A program made the position numbers and the translations under genes. DNA of 14,364 bases, taken from the NCBI GenBank assembly GCA_964245755.1, contig CAXTNV010000096.1, positions 1 to 14,364 on the forward strand, read 5' to 3'. Source of the DNA: Lichenicoccus sp964245755. Lineage in GTDB: Bacteria > Pseudomonadota > Alphaproteobacteria > Acetobacterales > Acetobacteraceae. This document shows, in pieces, positions 1-6,581 of this stretch. The stretch's first letter is position 1; every line of letters begins with the position of its first letter. Under the pieces are notes generated by a model. It did not search any database, was not told where the DNA came from, and saw only the letters and a program-made list of their open reading frames with translations.

Positions 1-77
1 GTGACGATTGTTTAAGACCATAGCTCCCCCAGGCGGCCTTGCTGGCATGACTGCCGTAACCGTGCTTTTTGTCCCTG

Positions 78-821
78 ATGATCTCTCAGGCCGCATCGGC
101 ACTGATCACCGCCGGGATGGCCTCGCTCGTCGAGTTCATCGAAGCGTGCACTGTCGTGCTCGCCATCGGCGCGAGCCGCGGTTGGCGTTCGGCCTTCGCT
201 GGCGTCGGAGCTGGGCTGCTTTTCCTGGCCATACTGGTGACGGTGTTCGGTCCGGCGCTGCGCCTGCTGCCGCTCGCACCATTGCGGCTGGTGCTGGGCA
301 CGCTGCTGGTGCTGTTCGGCACCCGCTGGCTGCGCAAGGCAACGCGACGCGCGGCCGGCATCATCCCGCTACGCGACGAGGCGGTGGCGTTCCGCCGCCA
401 GCGCGATCGCATCGACGCCCTCCTGCACCCGGTCGCACGCTGGGATGGACCGGCGCTCGCCATGTCGTTCCAGGCCACCTTCGTCGAGGGCGTCGAGGTC
501 GTCTTCATCGTGGTCGCGATCGGCGCCGGCCAGCGCGGAGTGCTCGGCGCCGCCGCTCTCGGCGCGGCGCTGGCGCTGGCGCTGGTCGCGGTTCTCGCGG
601 CGCTGCTACATCGCCCGATCACGCGGGTCCCAGAGAACACGCTCAAGCGCCTGGTCGGGGCGATGCTTTCCGGCTTCGGCACGTTTTGGGTAGGCGAGGG
701 TGCCGGACTGGTGTGGCCGGGCGGCGATGCCTGGATCTTCCTGATGACGCTCGGCTACCTGCTCGCTTCGCTGGCGGTCGCTGCCTGGCTCCGCCGCGCA
801 GTCGCGGCGCTCTCCTCGTGA
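78..821 (+). CDS. COG4280-type multi-pass inner-membrane protein
   Basis: A 247-residue, very hydrophobic protein with about six to seven predicted membrane segments. It is built of two related halves. Each opens with a membrane helix carrying an E-x-x-E pair: E19/E22 (VEFIEACTVVLAIG) and E137/E140 (FVEGVEVVFIVVAIG). The halves are joined by a charged cytoplasmic-looking stretch around residues 90-125. The C-terminal part has RVPENTLK and a Gly/Trp-rich segment (FWVGEGAG), which I recall from COG4280 membrane proteins of unknown function. The paired acidic helices also recall metal or cation carriers such as FTR1 iron permeases (REGLE motif) and the GDT1/TMEM165 family, but that is a resemblance only. 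I chose ATG 78. A TTG at 69 would add three residues, and no strong ribosome site supports either. The next gene overlaps its stop, so the two are probably translated together. Substrate unknown. Confidence 0.8.
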   Translation: MISQAASALITAGMASLVEFIEACTVVLAIGASRGWRSAFAGVGAGLLFLAILVTVFGPALRLLPLAPLRLVLGTLLVLFGTRWLRKATRRAAGIIPLRDEAVAFRRQRDRIDALLHPVARWDGPALAMSFQATFVEGVEVVFIVVAIGAGQRGVLGAAALGAALALALVAVLAALLHRPITRVPENTLKRLVGAMLSGFGTFWVGEGAGLVWPGGDAWIFLMTLGYLLASLAVAAWLRRAVAALSS

Positions 822-1018
822 GGCTGCTGCTTAGTTGCCTGCGCAAGCTCTGGTCGCTGTTTGTGGATGATCGCGCGGCCGCCGTCGCAGTCGTCGGATG
901 GCTCGCCGTCGCCTGCCTGGTACCGCGCCAGCTGCCGGTTGGAGCCTGGTCGGGACCGATCCTGTTCGCAGGCCTGCTCGTCATCATCACGGTCGGGATG
1001 CGCGCGCGTGGACGCTGA
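818..1018 (+). CDS. Small two-helix membrane protein coupled to the COG4280 gene
   Basis: A 66-residue ORF that starts at GTG 818, inside the stop codon of the preceding gene (GTGA overlap), a classic sign of translational coupling. It has a short basic, amphipathic N-terminus (RLLLSCLRKLWSLFVDD) and then two hydrophobic segments, roughly residues 20-36 and 46-60, separated by a short polar loop, ending in a basic tail (RARGR). Small proteins of this plan often sit beside COG4280 genes. It may be an accessory subunit or stabiliser of the larger membrane protein, which is inference. No enzyme motif is visible. The overlap and the uninterrupted hydrophobic pattern are the main reasons to believe it is a gene rather than a chance frame. 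Confidence 0.7.
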   Translation: MRLLLSCLRKLWSLFVDDRAAAVAVVGWLAVACLVPRQLPVGAWSGPILFAGLLVIITVGMRARGR

Positions 1019-1099
1019 CGACGTGCTCCTGACACCACCGGTGCTTCCCACGCCAGGCGATCCTCCGCCAGGCGGTTCGGTCTAGAAGCGTTGGCGTGC

Positions 1100-3322
1100 C
1101 TACAGCACCGCCGAGACGTTGAAGAATAGACCACGGCCAGGATTGACCCAGTAGAGCGGCTCGCCGTTGCCGGCGGCAGTGCCGGCATAGCCGATCAGGC
1201 TCAGGTTGTTGAGCAGGTTGGTGACCTGCATCCCCAACTCGAGATGACGGTCGCGCAGCACCGGCAGCACGTAATGCAGCGACAAGTCGAGGGTATCGTA
1301 GGACTTGATTGGGTATTTGTTCACGAAGCCGGTGTCGACGCCATATTGCGGGCCGACATCCTTGTCCAGCAGCGAGAAGCCCAGACGGTCGCGATCGAGC
1401 ACGAGATTGGCGTGGTCGAACAGGAACCCGGCCACCGCGGTGCGACGCGGCGCCTGCGCGACCGTCGCACCGTTCTCGTAATTGGCATCGTTGAGCGAAC
1501 CGTTCGCATACAATGCTAAACCCAGCCCGAGCTGAGCCGTAGCTTCCAGCTCGATTCCCTTGAAGTGCGCGCTGCCCTGGTTGGTGTAGAGCGTATCGGT
1601 GCCGAGCGTGGTGCTGGCAATGTAGTTCTGGTAGCGGATGTAGTAGAGATCGGCGTCGGCAGATAGCCAACGGTGTTGATACACGGTGCCGACCTGGTAG
1701 TTGTCCGTAGTGGACGGCTGCACGCTGTTGAGGATCTGCGCGTAGAACACGTTGAGCGGCGGCGTCAGGTAGCCCTTCGCAGCCTGCGCATAGACCGACA
1801 GTCCGGCGGCGATGCGGTAGTTCACATCGAGCGACGGCAATGCCTTGTTGTAGGTCGCATTCTCCCTCGCCGGACCCTTGATGGTCCGAACCAGCGGTCC
1901 CTTGAGGCCGCGCGTGACCGAGCTGTACTTCACGCCGATGGTAATCGTCAGGCGCGGCGTCGGCTTCCAGGCAAACTCGACATAGGGCTGCACCGTGGTG
2001 AGCCGGTCGAAGTAGTCGTACTGGAAAGGCGATGCAGTCGGCGACGTGGTGTATTGGGTGGCGCCACGCGTGAGCACGACGTTCGCCTTGTAGAGCGGGT
2101 TGTCCTCGCTTTCAACCCAGATGCCAGCGCGACCTTGACCGAAGCTGCTATCCTGAGTCAGCCGCAGGATGTCGCCCCAGGCGCGGTAGTCGTTCTTGTA
2201 CGCAGCACCCGGGACGTCGTTGTCCAGCGTTGTCTCGACGCCGTTCAGGTAATAGGTCTTCGTCGGCGTGCTGGTCAGGTTCGGGGTGGAGAGCGAGGTA
2301 TCGGAGGTCTGCGTCCCGCGATGGTAGAACGCCGTGGTATAAGCTTGGTCGGAAATCGCGAAGCCGCCGCCAAAATCATGATCGATCTTGATGTACTCGA
2401 AATCCGTGGTGTAGGCGTCACGGTTGTATGGACCGTAATCCTGCGACCGCGGGTCGTCGTTCAACGAATAGTTGCGGCCGAACCGCTCGATCAGGCCGAG
2501 CGGGGTGCCGTAGGGTGTGTCGGTGACCGCGTTGTCGAGATTGACCGCCGCCGTCAGCTTGCTGTTAGCGCCGAGCGGCTGCACGTACTTGAGGAACAGG
2601 TTGCGCCGCTCGTCCGACGTGCCGGTCGAGGCGCCGCGGCTCTCGTTGCGCTGGATGTCGATCAGGATGCGGCCGTCGCCGAACAGGCCGCCGAGGTTTC
2701 CGGTCTCCGCCTGAAGACCGTAGAGCTTGGTGCCGAAGCTGCCGAAGGTCCCGTAGGGGTTGAAGCGAACCGTAGGCGACGGCTCGCGCGAGCTCAGCTC
2801 GACGTCCCCGCCGAAGGTGGCGGAGCCCACCGTCGAGGCCGGTCCCGGACCACGATTTACCACGATGCTGCCGAGATCGTGCGCGACGAAGTAGGCTGCG
2901 GGCTGCGGTGACAGGTTTCCTGGCGAGCCCGGGATCTGGACGCCGTCGAACAGCACGCTGAACTGGGTGTATTGCAGCCCACGTATGCTCTGGCCGAAAT
3001 CCTGCTGCAGCCCGGGGCCGTTCGGATCGATGTCCATGGCACTCGGCGTCAGGCGGATGATATCGTCGTAGTTCGAGGTTGCCGGCACGTTCTCCTGGAT
3101 GAAGCGCCCGTTGATGGTCGCGGTCGGCTCGATCTGCGTGAGCGAGCCCTGCGAGGGCGCCTGATCGGCGGCGGCGCCGGGGAACAGGTGGCCGTTCACC
3201 TGCACGCTCTCGAACGACGGCTCGGATTGTGCCTCGGCGGTAGGACCGATCGCGATCCAAGCGACAGCGGCCAGCAGGCCTGCTGCCGGACGAACCGGTG
3301 CTGACATCGGGGATCTCGGCAT
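1100..3322 (-). CDS. TonB-dependent outer-membrane receptor
   Basis: A 740-residue outer-membrane active-transport receptor. In order: a signal peptide ending about residue 31 (...GPTAEA, then QSEPS); a TonB-box-like stretch FESVQVNG at residues 37-44; a plug domain to about residue 180, with SNYDDIIRLTPSA, QSIRGLQ, VLFDGVQIPG and VVNRGPGP; then a 22-strand-type beta-barrel rich in Tyr, Asn and Gly, with the late motifs VYAQAAKGY, GIELEATAQ and VTNLLNN. The chosen ATG at 3322 has AGGA five bases upstream (3328-3331). A longer frame from 3349 exists, and ATG 3307 is a shorter alternative. The last residue is Leu, not the aromatic usual at the end of outer-membrane barrels. It is divergent from a secreted phosphoesterase gene, so it may import a phosphorylated ligand or a released product. 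Ligand not determinable from sequence. Two Pho-box-like repeats lie upstream. Confidence 0.95.
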   Translation of the reverse strand: MPRSPMSAPVRPAAGLLAAVAWIAIGPTAEAQSEPSFESVQVNGHLFPGAAADQAPSQGSLTQIEPTATINGRFIQENVPATSNYDDIIRLTPSAMDIDPNGPGLQQDFGQSIRGLQYTQFSVLFDGVQIPGSPGNLSPQPAAYFVAHDLGSIVVNRGPGPASTVGSATFGGDVELSSREPSPTVRFNPYGTFGSFGTKLYGLQAETGNLGGLFGDGRILIDIQRNESRGASTGTSDERRNLFLKYVQPLGANSKLTAAVNLDNAVTDTPYGTPLGLIERFGRNYSLNDDPRSQDYGPYNRDAYTTDFEYIKIDHDFGGGFAISDQAYTTAFYHRGTQTSDTSLSTPNLTSTPTKTYYLNGVETTLDNDVPGAAYKNDYRAWGDILRLTQDSSFGQGRAGIWVESEDNPLYKANVVLTRGATQYTTSPTASPFQYDYFDRLTTVQPYVEFAWKPTPRLTITIGVKYSSVTRGLKGPLVRTIKGPARENATYNKALPSLDVNYRIAAGLSVYAQAAKGYLTPPLNVFYAQILNSVQPSTTDNYQVGTVYQHRWLSADADLYYIRYQNYIASTTLGTDTLYTNQGSAHFKGIELEATAQLGLGLALYANGSLNDANYENGATVAQAPRRTAVAGFLFDHANLVLDRDRLGFSLLDKDVGPQYGVDTGFVNKYPIKSYDTLDLSLHYVLPVLRDRHLELGMQVTNLLNNLSLIGYAGTAAGNGEPLYWVNPGRGLFFNVSAVL

Positions 3323-3329
3323 CTCATTC

Positions 3330-3347
3330 CTGACGCGACGCTGACGC
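3330..3347 (-). promoter_or_regulatory. Second 7-4-7 direct repeat, next to the receptor start
   Basis: On the minus strand this reads GCGTCAG-CGTC-GCGTCAG, a perfect 7-base direct repeat with a 4-base spacer. It matches the upstream copy at 3516-3533 at 14 of 18 positions. It begins only eight bases from the chosen ATG (3322) and overlaps the AGGA ribosome site by two bases. A bound protein here would act on a downstream transcript or block it, so it may be a repressor site, a chance repeat, or evidence that transcription starts lower than expected. Confidence 0.35.
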
Positions 3348-3515
3348 ATTGCCTTGTAGAGATCGAGCTAGGTGAGATTTGTGATCTTCTCATTAAAGCG
3401 ACGCGCCCGACCTCGCTGGCGGGTCGGTCGTGGCATCGCCGCGGCTCGAGGCGGGCGGGACGCGGAGCGGGCAGGTACTGCACGAGCCGATACGGCAGCA
3501 GCATCGGCAAGCTAC

Positions 3516-3533
3516 CTGACAAGACGCTGACAG
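3516..3533 (-). promoter_or_regulatory. Pho-box-like tandem repeat upstream of the receptor
   Basis: On the minus strand this reads CTGTCAG-CGTC-TTGTCAG, two 7-mers 11 bases apart. The known PhoB box is two CTGTCAT-type 7-mers with a 4-base spacer. The halves here match that 7-mer at 6 and 5 of 7 positions, with the core GTCA intact in both. The orientation points towards the TonB receptor, and the phosphoesterase lies on the other side. No clear -10 element could be assigned at the expected distance, so function is inferred from the repeat and the gene context. Confidence 0.5.
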
Positions 3534-3578
3534 AACTCGACCGCATTGATTGATAGAAACCGCAGATCGCGATGTCTT

Positions 3579-3596
3579 CTCGCAGCATGCTGCGAG
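3579..3596. promoter_or_regulatory. 18-base perfect palindrome, candidate operator 1
   Basis: CTCGCAGCATGCTGCGAG is a perfect inverted repeat with no loop, which favours a dimeric DNA-binding protein over a transcription terminator; no T-run follows. Its inner 14 bases (3581-3594) have the form CGCAG-N4-CTGCG, the same form as the site at 3666-3679. It lies about 150 bases before the phosphoesterase start. The cognate regulator is unknown. Confidence 0.45.
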
Positions 3597-3665
3597 CATT
3601 AATGAAAGTGTAACCGAAGCGCCCTGCTCATCGCCGTGTGGAGGGGTTAGGATCTGCATCGGTGT

Positions 3666-3679
3666 CGCAGGATCCTGCG
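3666..3679. promoter_or_regulatory. 14-base perfect palindrome, candidate operator 2
   Basis: CGCAGGATCCTGCG is a perfect palindrome with the same arms as the site at 3581-3594 (CGCAG and CTGCG) but a different 4-base centre (GATC instead of CATG). The two centres are 85 bases apart, close to eight helical turns. The site ends 68 bases before the phosphoesterase ATG, a plausible place for an operator of that operon. Confidence 0.45.
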
Positions 3680-3747
3680 GCTGCTTCCGGTCACCTTCGC
3701 AATTGAAGTCGACAGCACATGGCTGCAAACCAACGGACGAGTGCACG

Positions 3748-6549
3748 ATGAAATGCTGGCTTCGAGACTATCCGCTTGCCGGATTGTTCGCGCTCACGCT
3801 CGCCGCGCCCGGCTTCGCCTGGGGGGCGCCCGGCAGTGCGAACCAGGCCGATCCTGCGATCAGGACGGTGGGTCCGCAGCCGGACGGCTCCATCGTGGCA
3901 TCGGACAATCAGCTGCTGACACCGTCCGGAACGCTCGTCGATCTCGGCTCCCCGGTGGTCGCTAAGGCGGTCGCCGTCAATCCAGCGCGGCGCACCCACT
4001 CCGGCGCCGTGCTGCTGATGGACGCGGCCCAGCCCATCATCGTGTTCGACACGAAGACCGGCCAGGCGATCCAGCGCTACATCCCCTCGATGATGAGCGG
4101 CGGGACATTCTCCAGCAACAACACCGGCTCCTTCACCGGCATCACTTATTCCCGCGATGGGTCGAAGCTGCTGTTCAGCCAGGACAACAACTTCGTATCG
4201 ATCGCCAACGTCGATCCCTTCAGCGGCGAACTGACGCCGAATTCGAGCGTGCCGCTGCCACCGCCGCCGGCCAATCCGAACCTTTACAACGCCGTCTCGG
4301 CCAACGCCGCCGGCCTTGCCATCGCTGATGGCTCGCTCGGCCTCGTCGCTCTGAACGCGAACAACACGGTAGGCGTGATCAACCTCTTCAACAATACGCT
4401 GGTGTCGCAGATACCCGTAGGCAACGCGCCGAACAGCATCGTCGTCAAGGGCGACTTCGCGTACATCAGCAACGAGGGCGGCCGCCCGGCGACAGCGTCG
4501 GACTTCACCAATCTTTCCGATGGAACCCCAATCGTCGTAGACAAGGCGGACGCGTTCGCCACCAACGGCACCGTGTCGGTGATCGACCTGCGCACCGGTG
4601 CGGTCACCGAGACCATCGAGGTCGGTCTACATCCCGCCGGCATGGCGCTTTCTGGCTCGATGCTCTATGTCGCGAACTCATATTCCGACACGATCTCGGT
4701 GATCGACACCGGCCTGAAACAAGTCATCCGGACCATCAAGGTCGGTGTGCCGATCAAGGGCGGAGCCTTCGGTGCCGGCGCCAACGGGATCGCGATCGCC
4801 GGCAGCACGGCCTACGTGACGCTCGGGCAGTCCAATGCGATCGCCGTGCTGGATCTGACCAACGACTCTGCGAACGCGGTGCTCGGCTACATTCCGACCG
4901 CCTACTTTCCGACCTCGATCGCCTACGACAAATCTACCAACCAGCTGGTCGTCTGCGACGACAAGGGCATCGGTGCCCAGGGTTCGATCGGCACTGCGCA
5001 TGGCGTCAGCGCCTTCAACACCCATCAGGAAACCGGCACCGTCAACCTGATCCCGTTGCCGACGCGCAGCCGGCTCGCGACGATGACGGCGCAGGTCATC
5101 AGCAACAACCACTGGAACTCCGACAATATTCGGGTCGGGCCGCAATACGCCAATCCATCCGCCGACGCGGTCGCGATCCCGGCGCATATCGGCGAGCCCT
5201 CGCTGATCAAGCACGTCTTCCTGATCATCAAGGAGAACCGTACCTACGATCAGATGCTCGGCGACCTGCCGCAGGGCAACGGTGACCCGTCGCTGGCGGT
5301 GTTCGCGGCGAACGTGCCGAACCAGCATGCGCTGGTGACCCGCTTCCCGCTGCTCGACAACGTGTATGCGCCCAGCCGGCAATCCGCCGACGGACACCCC
5401 TGGATCGTCGAGTCGGGTTCGTTCTACTCGAACGATATTCTCTCGCCCGACTGGATCCGCAGCTATCCCGGCGGCAACAGCAATGACGCCCTCACCTACA
5501 CGCAGCAGGGTTTCCTGTGGTCGGAAGCCGAGCGGAAAGGCCTCGACGTCAAGATGTACGGCGAGTGGAGCGGCGGCTATACGATCACGCCGAAGTCGGA
5601 CGGCAGCAGCTACAGCTGGGCCGACTTCTACAACACATCGCTGTTCAAAGAGACCGCTGGCAGACAAGGGAGCAACATCGTGCCGGACAACTCCGACACG
5701 GAGTCGGCGACGATCCCCTCGGTGACCGCGATCCTCGACGCGCACTACCCGTCCTTCAATCTCGGCATCCCGGACCAGTACCGGATGGATTACTACATCC
5801 CGGTGCTGCAGGCGCAGGACGCCGCGGGTCAAGTACCGGTCCTCACCATCCTCTGGCTGCCGGACGACCACACCAACGGCACAACGACCGGCTATCCGCT
5901 CCCGAACAACTACGAGGCAGACAATGACCTCGCGCTCGGACGCATGGTGGAGGCGATCAGCAACACCAAGACCTGGCCCAGCACCGCGATCTTTGTCGAG
6001 GAGGATGACAGCCAGGACGGGGTCGACCATGTCGACGGTCACCGCCAACCGGTCTACATCATCAGCCCCTATGCCGTGGCGCCGCAGACACCGGGTGTCG
6101 GCAAGGTGATCCACACCACCTACACTCAGGAAAACATCAACCGGACGATCGAGAACATCCTCGGTCTGGCGCCGCTGACCCAGTTCGACCTTACCGCCAC
6201 GCCGATGTTCGACTGCTTCCAAAACACGCCGGACACGACCCCGTTCGTTCATGTGCCGGCGACGACGCCGCTGAACATCGGGCCCGGCGGCGCGCCGATC
6301 CCCGGAACCGGGGCCGCGAACTACACCATGAACATGACGCGCATGCAGCGCGCGTGGAACCTGGCGTCCAACTTCATGACCAAGGGAAAGCAGGGCAAGG
6401 CGGATTCGGTGGACGAGAATTTCCTGAACCACGCGATCTGGTATTCCGCGACCAACTGGAAGCGCCCATACCCCGGCGACGCGAAGGTCCGCCTGCCGGG
6501 CGCCTTCGTCAAAGCCGCGGCCTACAAGTCGGTCGATACTGACGACTGA
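3748..6549 (+). CDS. Secreted YncE-type beta-propeller / alkaline phosphatase family phosphoesterase
   Basis: A 933-residue, two-part extracytoplasmic protein. The start at ATG 3748 gives a proper signal peptide (MKCWLRDYPLAGLFALTLAAP...), whereas the frame is open upstream to 3550 without one. Residues about 60-450 form a YVTN/YncE-like beta-propeller, with repeated strands such as GTVSVIDLRTG (from 274) and DTISVIDTG. From residue 489 (HVFLIIKENRTYDQMLGD) begins an alkaline-phosphatase-superfamily phosphoesterase of the phospholipase C / acid phosphatase type. It shows the E-N-R-T-Y-D metal/nucleophile region (E496-D501) and a late metal-binding cluster EEDDSQDGVDHVDGHR at 751-766. The expected role is cleaving phosphate esters (nucleotides, phospholipids or other organophosphates) in the periplasm or outside the cell. 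Substrate unknown. It is divergent from a TonB receptor and first in a probable operon; 32 bases separate it from the next gene. Confidence 0.93.
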   Translation: MKCWLRDYPLAGLFALTLAAPGFAWGAPGSANQADPAIRTVGPQPDGSIVASDNQLLTPSGTLVDLGSPVVAKAVAVNPARRTHSGAVLLMDAAQPIIVFDTKTGQAIQRYIPSMMSGGTFSSNNTGSFTGITYSRDGSKLLFSQDNNFVSIANVDPFSGELTPNSSVPLPPPPANPNLYNAVSANAAGLAIADGSLGLVALNANNTVGVINLFNNTLVSQIPVGNAPNSIVVKGDFAYISNEGGRPATASDFTNLSDGTPIVVDKADAFATNGTVSVIDLRTGAVTETIEVGLHPAGMALSGSMLYVANSYSDTISVIDTGLKQVIRTIKVGVPIKGGAFGAGANGIAIAGSTAYVTLGQSNAIAVLDLTNDSANAVLGYIPTAYFPTSIAYDKSTNQLVVCDDKGIGAQGSIGTAHGVSAFNTHQETGTVNLIPLPTRSRLATMTAQVISNNHWNSDNIRVGPQYANPSADAVAIPAHIGEPSLIKHVFLIIKENRTYDQMLGDLPQGNGDPSLAVFAANVPNQHALVTRFPLLDNVYAPSRQSADGHPWIVESGSFYSNDILSPDWIRSYPGGNSNDALTYTQQGFLWSEAERKGLDVKMYGEWSGGYTITPKSDGSSYSWADFYNTSLFKETAGRQGSNIVPDNSDTESATIPSVTAILDAHYPSFNLGIPDQYRMDYYIPVLQAQDAAGQVPVLTILWLPDDHTNGTTTGYPLPNNYEADNDLALGRMVEAISNTKTWPSTAIFVEEDDSQDGVDHVDGHRQPVYIISPYAVAPQTPGVGKVIHTTYTQENINRTIENILGLAPLTQFDLTATPMFDCFQNTPDTTPFVHVPATTPLNIGPGGAPIPGTGAANYTMNMTRMQRAWNLASNFMTKGKQGKADSVDENFLNHAIWYSATNWKRPYPGDAKVRLPGAFVKAAAYKSVDTDD

Positions 6550-6581
6550 ACCCGTCCGCTCGGGACACGTGTGCTGCCGCG

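Larger units (their letters stand above)
3348..3747. other. Divergent intergenic region, receptor / phosphoesterase
   Basis: About 400 bases between the two divergent starts hold no convincing gene. Frames running into it from both sides are only upstream extensions of the receptor and phosphoesterase frames and lack signal-peptide logic. Besides the boxed sites listed separately, the stretch 3597-3615 is AT-richer (TTAATGAAAGTG) and could lie near a promoter, but no hexamer pair is clear enough to name. A weak ribosome-site-like GGA at 3736-3738 precedes the phosphoesterase ATG. Confidence 0.6.

Noticed and set aside
1..15. Tail of an upstream gene ending at TAA 13-15
   Set aside because: Four codons cannot support a gene call.
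1049..1098. Inverted repeat CACGCCA ... TGGCGTG between convergent genes as a terminator
   Set aside because: The stem is seven bases with a loop of about 36 bases and there is no T-run on either side, so it is too weak to call.
1673..2911. 412-codon plus-strand ORF
   Set aside because: It lies wholly opposite the TonB receptor, is rich in Arg and Val, and shows no domain; it is a shadow of a GC-rich gene.
3550..3747. 66-codon N-terminal extension of the phosphoesterase
   Set aside because: It is Cys/Ser-rich without a signal peptide, runs through the palindromes, and a proper signal peptide begins at ATG 3748.
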